DNA of 64,000 bases, taken from positions 2,666,001 through 2,730,000 of the forward strand of contig NZ_QUOT01000001.1 of assembly GCF_003390375.1 (NCBI RefSeq), given 5' to 3'. Each line of letters opens with the position of its first letter. Positions within the stretch are counted from its first letter, which is position 1. A program made the position numbers and the translations under genes. The notes under the pieces were generated by a model. It did no database searches and had not been told where the DNA came from. It was given only the letters and a program-made list of their open reading frames with translations. This document shows, in pieces, positions 58,255 through 64,000 of the stretch. This stretch comes from Thalassotalea euphylliae. GTDB taxonomy: Bacteria; Pseudomonadota; Gammaproteobacteria; Enterobacterales; Alteromonadaceae.

Positions 58255-61038
58255 ATGGCAAGTTCAGCCCTTTCACCACTCATTTTGGTTGATGGTTCTT
58301 CTTACTTATTTCGCGCATATCACGTTCCTTATTTGCAAGCTTTATCCACAGCTGATGGTCATCCAACAGGGGCAATCACAGGTGTGCTAAATATGATCAA
58401 AAGCCTGCAAAAAGACTATCCAAACGGCAATATCGTGGTGGTGTTCGATGCTAAGGGAAAAACATTCCGCAATGACATGTATGCTGAATACAAAGCGAAT
58501 CGCCCACCTATGCCAGAAGATTTGCGCTGTCAGATTGCACCGCTGCACGAAATGATTGCTGCCATGGGCTTTCCATTGCTGGTTATTGAAGGGGTGGAAG
58601 CGGATGATGTTATCGGCACACTAGCAAAACAAGCGTGTGAAAAAGGTATCGAAACGGTTATTTCAACTGGTGATAAAGACATGGCGCAGTTGGTAACAGA
58701 GCACGTAACTTTGCTTGATACCATGAAAGAGAAAATTACCGATATTGATGCTGTTAAAGAAAAGTACGGTTTTGCACCTGAGCATATGATTGATTACTTA
58801 GCGCTGATGGGCGATGCGGTGGACAACATTCCAGGCATGCCAGGTGTTGGGGATAAATCTGCCAAAGCGCTAATTGCTGGCATTGGTGGTATTCGCGATA
58901 TTTACGAGCGTTTAGACGACATAGCAGGTCTTGGCTTTCGCGGCAGTAAAAGCTTAAAGCCGAAAATGATCGAGCACGAAGAAATTGTTCGCCTGTCATA
59001 TGAGCTCGCGACAATAAAATGTGATGTTGAACTTGAGCAACAAGTAGATGAGTTACAACCAGTAGAACGCGATCTGGATAAATTGACTGAGCTTTTCACT
59101 CAGTATGAATTGCGTCGCCATTTAGCGGATCTGAAAAAGCCAACAGGTTCGGCTTCAAGTAGTGACGTTGCCGCATCGCAAGCGCCAGATATCCAAGAAG
59201 AAAGCGAAGATGAAAGTAAAGCAGTAACAGCTGAATACGACATTATTCTCACCGAAGCAGACTTCAATACATGGTTAGCAAAGCTCAAAGCTGCGCCTTT
59301 ATTCGCGTTTGATACCGAAACCACCAGTATTGATTACATGCAAGCGGAACTTGTCGGCTTATCTTTCTCTCATGAAGTTGGCAAGGCTGCCTATGTACCT
59401 GTTGCCCATGACTATTTAGACGCTCCATCGCAGCTAAGTCGCGATTGGGTGTTGGCACAGTTAAAGCCTTTGCTAGAAAGTGATGAGCATAAAAAGGTCG
59501 GACAAAACTTAAAATATGATGCGCATGTGCTAAGTCACTACGACATTGATTTAGCCGGTATTGAATTCGATACCATGCTTGAATCTTATTGCTATAACAG
59601 CGTTGCTAGTCGCCACAATATGGATGCATTAGCGAAAAAATATTTGAACCATGAAACCGTGCATTTTGAAGATATTGCTGGCAAAGGCGCTAAGCAGTTA
59701 ACGTTTAACCAAATTGAGATCGAAAAAGCTGGTCAATATGCCGCGGAAGACGCTGACATTACGCTGCGTTTACATCAGGCATTGCACGCAAAACTAATAA
59801 AAGATAAGGGCCCATTATCCGTTTTTACTGATATCGAGCTTCCGCTTAGCCAAGTATTGCAACGTATGGAAAGCCACGGTGTATTGATTGACAGTGATGT
59901 GCTGGCGGAGCAAAGCCAAGCGATCGGCGCTCGCTTAGCTGAGTTGGAAATTGAAGCGCATAATATTGCGGGTAAAGCATTTAACTTAGCGTCACCTAAG
60001 CAGCTGCGTGAAATTTTGTTTGAAGAGTTAAAAATTCCTGCGATCAAGAAAACGCCAAGTGGTGTGCCATCAACGGCAGAAGAAGTGTTGCAAGAGTTAG
60101 CACTTGATTACCCACTGCCAAAGCTGATTTTAGAGCATCGCGGCCTAGCCAAGTTAAAATCAACGTATACCGATAAGTTACCGTTGCTAGTGCAGTCGAA
60201 AACAGGTCGAGTACATACTTCTTATCATCAAGCAGTTGCAGCAACAGGCCGCTTGTCATCAACCGATCCAAATTTACAAAACATTCCTATTCGCAGTGAA
60301 GAAGGCCGTAAAATTCGCCAAGCCTTTATTGCACCGCAAGGCTACAAAATTGTTGCGATCGACTACTCGCAAATTGAATTGCGAATTATGGCGCACTTGT
60401 CTGACGATCCGGGCTTAGTGAAAGCGTTTAGCGAAGGTAAAGATGTTCACAGTGCAACCGCAGCTGAAATTTTTGCGGTTGATGTTGAAAGTGTCACTAG
60501 CGATATGCGCCGCAGTGCCAAGGCGATCAACTTTGGTTTAATTTACGGTATGTCGGCATTTGGTTTAGCCAAGCAAATTGGTGTTGGTCGAAATCAAGCG
60601 CAAGACTATATGAACAAATACTTCGAGCGTTACCCTAATGTAATGCAATACATGGAAGACACACGTCAGCAAGCGAGCGAAAAAGGCTATGTAGAAACCT
60701 TGTTTGGCCGTCGTTTGTACTTGCCTGATATTAAAGCGCGCAACCAAGCACGTAAAAAAGCGGCTGAGCGCGCTGCCATCAACGCCCCGATGCAAGGTAC
60801 TGCCGCTGATATTATTAAAAAGGCAATGCTAGCAGTAGACCAATGGATTGCTACGCAGCCAGCTGATGTGGTGAAAATGACCATGCAAGTGCATGATGAA
60901 TTGATTTTTGAAATCAAGGAAAGTGAGTTAGCACAAGTGACAGCTAAATTGGTTGAAATCATGAATGCGGCAGCTGAATTAAATGTGCCATTAATTGCAG
61001 AAGCGGGTAGTGGCGATAATTGGCAACAAGCTCACTAA
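58255..61038 (+). CDS. polA: DNA polymerase I PolA
   Basis: A 927-aa three-domain enzyme. The 5'-3' exonuclease (1-290) has LILVDGSSYLFRAYH and ATGDKDMAQL-type metal sites; the 3'-5' exonuclease (about 325-520) has FDTETTS and YAAEDADITL, so proofreading is intact; the polymerase (about 530-927) has ATGRLSSTDPNLQNIP, DYSQIELR and MQVHDELIFE. It fills gaps in repair and removes Okazaki primers. The length equals E. coli PolA (928 aa). It is followed by a terminator and a Spot 42-like RNA, as in enterobacteria and vibrios. Confidence 0.98.
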   Translation: MASSALSPLILVDGSSYLFRAYHVPYLQALSTADGHPTGAITGVLNMIKSLQKDYPNGNIVVVFDAKGKTFRNDMYAEYKANRPPMPEDLRCQIAPLHEMIAAMGFPLLVIEGVEADDVIGTLAKQACEKGIETVISTGDKDMAQLVTEHVTLLDTMKEKITDIDAVKEKYGFAPEHMIDYLALMGDAVDNIPGMPGVGDKSAKALIAGIGGIRDIYERLDDIAGLGFRGSKSLKPKMIEHEEIVRLSYELATIKCDVELEQQVDELQPVERDLDKLTELFTQYELRRHLADLKKPTGSASSSDVAASQAPDIQEESEDESKAVTAEYDIILTEADFNTWLAKLKAAPLFAFDTETTSIDYMQAELVGLSFSHEVGKAAYVPVAHDYLDAPSQLSRDWVLAQLKPLLESDEHKKVGQNLKYDAHVLSHYDIDLAGIEFDTMLESYCYNSVASRHNMDALAKKYLNHETVHFEDIAGKGAKQLTFNQIEIEKAGQYAAEDADITLRLHQALHAKLIKDKGPLSVFTDIELPLSQVLQRMESHGVLIDSDVLAEQSQAIGARLAELEIEAHNIAGKAFNLASPKQLREILFEELKIPAIKKTPSGVPSTAEEVLQELALDYPLPKLILEHRGLAKLKSTYTDKLPLLVQSKTGRVHTSYHQAVAATGRLSSTDPNLQNIPIRSEEGRKIRQAFIAPQGYKIVAIDYSQIELRIMAHLSDDPGLVKAFSEGKDVHSATAAEIFAVDVESVTSDMRRSAKAINFGLIYGMSAFGLAKQIGVGRNQAQDYMNKYFERYPNVMQYMEDTRQQASEKGYVETLFGRRLYLPDIKARNQARKKAAERAAINAPMQGTAADIIKKAMLAVDQWIATQPADVVKMTMQVHDELIFEIKESELAQVTAKLVEIMNAAAELNVPLIAEAGSGDNWQQAH

Positions 61039-61072
61039 TACAAATGTTGTAAATTAACAGCGATCGATCAAT

Positions 61073-61096
61073 AAAGCCGCAAATGCGGCTTTTTTT
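61073..61096 (+). terminator. Intrinsic terminator of polA
   Basis: AAAGCCGC pairs with GCGGCTTT around an AAAT loop and runs into T residues. Confidence 0.9.
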
Positions 61097-61130
61097 ATTG
61101 TAATAATCATTATTTTACGTTTTTTTACAA

Positions 61131-61160
61131 CTGAAATGAAAAAAAATTACAAAATATACT
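61131..61160 (+). promoter_or_regulatory. Candidate promoter of the Spot 42-like RNA
   Basis: A -10 TATACT (61155-61160) is preceded 18 bp upstream by CTGAAA, a weak -35. It points at the conserved start of the RNA gene. An A-rich tract lies between the two elements. Confidence 0.5.
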
Positions 61161-61165
61161 TTACA

Positions 61166-61289
61166 GGAATAGAGTCCTTACTCTATAATTCATCCTGTTC
61201 CTCGACGTGAACGCTTGTTGTAATAATTGTATATTCTAGCTTTCCCCATAAGCTAATACGCCGGTGATTTTGTTATCACCGGTTTTTTT
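61166..61289 (+). ncRNA. spf: Spot 42-like small RNA
   Basis: A roughly 124-nt RNA immediately downstream of polA, where spf lies in E. coli and Vibrio. The 5' hairpin is ATAGAGT-CCTT-ACTCTAT (61169-61186) closed by an outer CAGGA / TCCTG stem with a 3' bulge, the same layout as Spot 42 (AAGAT-GTTCT-ATCTT within AGGT / ACCT). The segment after it (TTCATCCTGTTCCTCGACGT) can be aligned with the Spot 42 sequence TTCAGACCTTTTACTTCACGT. A second hairpin (TAGCTT...AAGCTA) and a strong terminator (61261-61282, CCGGTGAT / ATCACCGG, seven T) complete it. Sequence identity is modest, so this rests on structure and synteny. Spot 42 is a CRP-repressed regulator of sugar and redox genes. Confidence 0.7.
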
Positions 61290-61388
61290 ATGCCTGTAAT
61301 TTAATTTCACTTACTTGAATATAAACAACAATCACCTAATCAAAAGCTTTCTTTTTGACCTTTATTCGATTCAGCACTTCATATTGTA

Positions 61389-61424
61389 CTTAGCCTTAGC
61401 CTTAGCCTTAGCCTTAGCCTTAGC
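61389..61424. repeat. Six perfect copies of a CTTAGC hexamer
   Basis: A 36-bp microsatellite downstream of the Spot 42-like gene. It lies in an open frame (61315-61542, TTG start) coding a Leu-Ala repeat within a hydrophobic segment, but that frame has no ribosome site and is not a convincing gene. Confidence 0.9.
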
Positions 61425-61591
61425 CGTTTGTGTTCTAACTACGCTTTTCTATGCATATAAAAATAATCTGCCAAGCTCGCCAGTAACTTTCGTAGACATT
61501 CAACTGCGATCGTTAACTAGTATTGTTAGCCGCTATCCCTAACCAGAGTCTTTGGTCAATTTATCGCCCTACACTTTGTAACAAACAAATA

Positions 61592-61640
61592 TTAGCCATC
61601 TAACCAATTGCCACTATAATTGATTTCATACCTATCGGTA
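61592..61640 (+). promoter_or_regulatory. Promoter and candidate TetR operator of the AhpD-like gene
   Basis: A perfect -10 TATAAT (61615-61620) with a weak -35 (TTAGCC, 17 bp upstream) is followed by TACC-TATC-GGTA (61629-61640), an inverted repeat at the expected start site. A repressor bound there would block initiation. The downstream tetR gene is the obvious candidate. Confidence 0.45.
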
Positions 61641-61703
61641 CAGATTCGACGGAAATATAATTATGTCGCCCAATTGGTTCGACAATAAGAGAGGAATAAA
61701 CAG

Positions 61704-62243
61704 ATGACTAAATTAAAAACTCACACAGTAGATAGTGCACCTGAAGCAAGTAAGCCACTACTAGACAACTCGCTAAAAGCATTTGGCATGGTGCCTAACT
61801 TACACGCAGTATTGGCAAGCTCACCAGAGACGTTAAAAGCTTACCAAGTTTTACACGAACTATTTTCTAACTCATCGTTTGATGCTGATGAACTTACGGT
61901 TGTGTGGCAAACCATTAATGTTGAACACGAATGCGGCTACTGTGTGCCGGCGCATACAGGTATTGCCCACTCAATGAAAGTTAGCGAAGAGATCATTAAT
62001 GCGCTGCGCAACAAAACTCCGCTACCAACAGAGAAGTTAGAAGTACTTCGCGATACGACATTAGCGATTGTTCGCAATCGCGGTCACATTGATGGTGCTG
62101 AATTAGAGCGTTTCTTCGCTGCTGGGTATGGTGATCAGCAAGTACTTGAAATCATCTTAGGTCTATCGCAAAAAGTGATCAGTAACTACACTAATCACAT
62201 TGCTGAGACAGAATTAGATGCCCCGTTTAAGCAATTCGCGTAA
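61704..62243 (+). CDS. Carboxymuconolactone decarboxylase/AhpD-like protein
   Basis: A 179-aa protein of the CMD/AhpD helical fold. The redox motif EHECGYCVPAH has Cys77, Cys80 and His84, the arrangement of AhpD-type alkylhydroperoxidase partners. The next gene is a TetR regulator and the promoter has a matching palindrome, so it is likely a self-contained stress-inducible pair. Substrate unknown. A GAGGAA ribosome site precedes the ATG. Confidence 0.87.
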   Translation: MTKLKTHTVDSAPEASKPLLDNSLKAFGMVPNLHAVLASSPETLKAYQVLHELFSNSSFDADELTVVWQTINVEHECGYCVPAHTGIAHSMKVSEEIINALRNKTPLPTEKLEVLRDTTLAIVRNRGHIDGAELERFFAAGYGDQQVLEIILGLSQKVISNYTNHIAETELDAPFKQFA

Positions 62244-62253
62244 TCATTACTTT

Positions 62254-62292
62254 ATCTGGTGTTTGGTCTCAATATGATACTAAACACCAGAT
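62254..62292. terminator. Long hairpin between the AhpD-like and tetR genes
   Basis: ATCTGGTGTTT (62254-62264) and AAACACCAGAT (62282-62292) form a perfect eleven-base-pair stem with a 17-base loop. There is no T tract, so it may serve as a stabiliser or a poor terminator. Confidence 0.5.
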
Positions 62293-62345
62293 TGCGGATA
62301 CGAGCATGGCGGCGTAAAATATTCATTAGCGAGATGTGAATGATA

Positions 62346-62364
62346 ATACCAGTTCAATTGGTAT
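62346..62364. repeat. Solo end-to-end palindrome of the 211-bp repeat family
   Basis: ATACCAGTTCAATTGGTAT is nearly the fused left and right ends of the elements at 27255 and 47924, without the interior. It lies just upstream of tetR. Confidence 0.55.
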
Positions 62365-62385
62365 AAGTAGCCTTAGGAAAAGTAC

Positions 62386-62997
62386 GTGGTAAGTGGTCGA
62401 AAACGAGAATTTGATGAACAAGTTGCGCTGCAAGCTGCGATGGAAGTGTTTTGGCAAAAAGGCTACAGCGGCACCTCGCTTAGCGATTTAACCAGCCGAA
62501 TGGGTATTAACAAGCCCAGTTTATACAGTGCATTTGGCAATAAAGAATCATTGTTTATCAAGGCCACACAGCTATACATCAATAGCAAAATGAAGCCACA
62601 CTTGGAAATCCTCAATAACCCTTCGCTATCTTTGTTTGATCGTCTTAAACAATATTTAATGTCGATCATCAATCAACAATGCTGTGTTAACTCTCCTAAA
62701 GGTTGCTATTTAGTGCAGTGCCAGTCGGAAATTGTCGGGGGAGACCTACCTGCACAAGCTAGTGCTGTGTTGGCGACAGCAGAATCTATACCCAAGCAAG
62801 TGTTTACTGAACTATTTCAACACGATCGCGAAGCTATTTCATTAAACCTCGCGAATCAGGCCGAGCAAATTGCGCTTACCTTATACACTATGCTCAAAGG
62901 CACAGCAGCAATGGCTCGCTCAGGCGTGGCAGCCGATGAACTGGAAGTTGTGGTTGATACTTGCTTAAGTGGCTTAGGTTTAACTAGACCGCAATAG
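62386..62997 (+). CDS. TetR/AcrR-family regulator
   Basis: A 203-aa regulator. The N-terminal helix-turn-helix (MGINKPSLYSAFGNKESLF, about residues 40-60) is typical; the C-terminal ligand domain is of the TetR_C group with CCVNSPKGCYLVQCQSE containing several cysteines (residues about 98-114), which could sense electrophiles or oxidation. The GTG start is preceded by AGGA. It follows the AhpD-like gene and probably represses it through the palindrome at 61629. Confidence 0.9.
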   Translation: MVSGRKREFDEQVALQAAMEVFWQKGYSGTSLSDLTSRMGINKPSLYSAFGNKESLFIKATQLYINSKMKPHLEILNNPSLSLFDRLKQYLMSIINQQCCVNSPKGCYLVQCQSEIVGGDLPAQASAVLATAESIPKQVFTELFQHDREAISLNLANQAEQIALTLYTMLKGTAAMARSGVAADELEVVVDTCLSGLGLTRPQ

Positions 62998-63024
62998 TTC
63001 TAAGCGCTCGTCAGTTATGTTAAC

Positions 63025-63306
63025 TCACTTTACGGGCTTAACTTTAACGGTTACTTGCGTATTAAAGCCATTGCCAAACAACTCACCTTTTAGTGATACA
63101 GAAAAGCTGAGCTCGTTGATTTCGTAGGCATCAGGAATAATCGAAGATACTTTTGATAGCACTATTTTACCGAAGTTTGCTGACAGCACCTCTTTAACGT
63201 TATCCACCACACCTAAATTTTCTTGCTCGGCATTAGCAATTTCTAATTTGCTTTTTACGTCAATGGGTAAATCTTGCTCGTTGATTTCCAATTCAAATGA
63301 ATCCAT
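63025..63306 (-). CDS. Small protein coupled to a CHAT protease (possible peptidase-partner domain)
   Basis: A 93-aa protein with no signal peptide, an alpha/beta pattern ending FSVSLKGELFGNGFNTQVTVKVK. The later half (helix, then P-D-A-Y-E-I-N-E-L-S-F-S-V) is reminiscent of small peptidase-co-occurring domains (Trypco/Pepco type) described next to trypsin, caspase and CHAT proteases in conflict systems, but I cannot confirm the family. It starts three bases after the CHAT stop, with GGAG lying across that stop, so it is translationally coupled to it. Confidence 0.6.
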   Translation of the reverse strand: MDSFELEINEQDLPIDVKSKLEIANAEQENLGVVDNVKEVLSANFGKIVLSKVSSIIPDAYEINELSFSVSLKGELFGNGFNTQVTVKVKPVK

Positions 63307-63309
63307 TAG

Positions 63310-64000
63310 TTACTCCATATTTAAATAGCGGGTGTAAATACGCTCTGCGATTGTTGTGTCGCATTTCATAACATGCTCCCATACAGCAGCAATCGACATT
63401 TCTTGTTCTTGCTGGTGAAGCTGGGCGAAATGATGATGTAATTGTTGGGCGTATTGGTAAGGAATAATGATCAGGGGCGACCAAACTTCGCAGCCGTTTC
63501 GCTCACACAGTTTGATCGCGATATTGTTGTGATAAGGTGATAGTGATACGCCACAAGACGATAGCACTAGCAGGCTATCTTTACCCTCAAAGCTATATGC
63601 GTCTGCTTCTGCGTAATTAATCGTAAGCGTGTGATCGTCAATACTACCGATACTACTTTCGCCCAACACTATGTTGGCATTGCTCTCGTCATGATGCCCA
63701 ACCAAGTGAATAATGCTACTGTGCTCTAAATGCTGGTAAAGCTCAGGTAGTGAACTTGGCGTATTTACCGTTTGCTCAATTTCTTCAGCAGGCTGAATGC
63801 CGAATGCTAAATATTTATCAGTCGATAGCTGATAATCAAATGCGGTGAAGTCAATTTTGACAAAATTACTGTCATCCAACACGTTGCGATAAAGGTGCCA
63901 TGCCTGACCTATTGCTAAGGTTTGAGCACCTGGTTTCGGGCGCGGTCTGATCCACTCCCAAGGGATGCCTAGAAGCTCACGATTGATGCACAACACGGCT
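63310..64000 (-). CDS. CHAT-domain cysteine protease, C-terminal part
   Basis: The frame runs off the window's right end; only about 230 residues are visible. The sequence fits a CHAT domain (caspase-like HetF/TPR protease family): INRELLGIPWEW aligns with the usual LPWELL region, the catalytic His lies in IIHLVGHHD (codon 63694-63696) and the catalytic Cys in LLVLSSCGVS (codon 63553-63555). Such proteases act in programmed responses to phage or stress. N-terminal sensor or TPR domains, if any, lie outside. The stop leads within three bases into the small partner gene. Confidence 0.72.
   Translation of the reverse strand, partial: AVLCINRELLGIPWEWIRPRPKPGAQTLAIGQAWHLYRNVLDDSNFVKIDFTAFDYQLSTDKYLAFGIQPAEEIEQTVNTPSSLPELYQHLEHSSIIHLVGHHDESNANIVLGESSIGSIDDHTLTINYAEADAYSFEGKDSLLVLSSCGVSLSPYHNNIAIKLCERNGCEVWSPLIIIPYQYAQQLHHHFAQLHQQEQEMSIAAVWEHVMKCDTTIAERIYTRYLNME

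Noticed and set aside
61315..61542. 75-aa frame containing the Leu-Ala repeat
   Set aside because: TTG start without a ribosome site, directly after a terminator; likely a by-product of the hexamer repeat. Kept only as a repeat.

Overview
The window is a gene-dense, moderately AT-rich stretch of chromosome from a marine gammaproteobacterium of the order Alteromonadales, most likely Colwelliaceae (Thalassotalea or Colwellia-like). The evidence is protein similarity and gene order: rho, ubiD-fre, cyaY, hemCDXY, lptM-lysA-dapF, uvrD, rarD-yigI-recQ, ubiE-ubiJ-ubiB and polA followed by a Spot 42-like RNA. In E. coli these loci all lie in the arc around oriC, so this is probably an origin-proximal region. 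There is no tRNA, rRNA, CRISPR array, prophage or intact transposase. The window opens inside rho and closes inside a CHAT-protease gene.

1-20 kb: the end of rho, a periplasmic solute-binding protein, ubiD-fre (ubiquinone and flavin metabolism), a membrane diguanylate cyclase abutting hemY, and the minus-strand run cyaY-hemC-hemD-hemX-hemY. Diverging from it is lptM-lysA-dapF-DUF484-yigB-uvrD, which lacks the xerC usually found between DUF484 and yigB, followed by a REC-REC-GGDEF response regulator. Then rarD, a 206-bp inverted-repeat-bounded element, yigI and recQ.

22-34 kb: an XRE/2TM regulator, sigZ and a lone arsH; a tightly overlapping four-gene operon of two DUF1538 membrane proteins, a PII-like protein and a CBS-pair protein; the ubiquinone genes ubiE-ubiJ-ubiB; a hotdog thioesterase; msbA and a small PDZ protein.

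34-48 kb: a CadC-like winged-helix/beta-propeller regulator divergent from a membrane protein and a propeller-beta-lactamase fusion; a YhiN-type flavoprotein, ferritin, peroxiredoxin, a 51-aa four-cysteine protein, a chemoreceptor with a very acidic periplasmic patch, rsmJ, a divergent Tag-like protein and prlC.

48-64 kb: a 1557-aa hybrid sensor (propeller, PAS, GGDEF, EAL), gorA, a PagL-like deacylase, oligopeptidase B whose last codons lie in a 284-bp MITE-like element, polA preceded by DnaA boxes and followed by a candidate Spot 42 RNA, an AhpD-like protein with a TetR regulator, and at the edge a CHAT protease paired with a small possible peptidase-partner protein.

The most interesting signals are the DUF1538/PII-like/CBS operon, the CHAT pair at the edge, the Spot 42 candidate, the families of small inverted-repeat elements, and a small gene whose ribosome-binding site is part of its neighbour's terminator.
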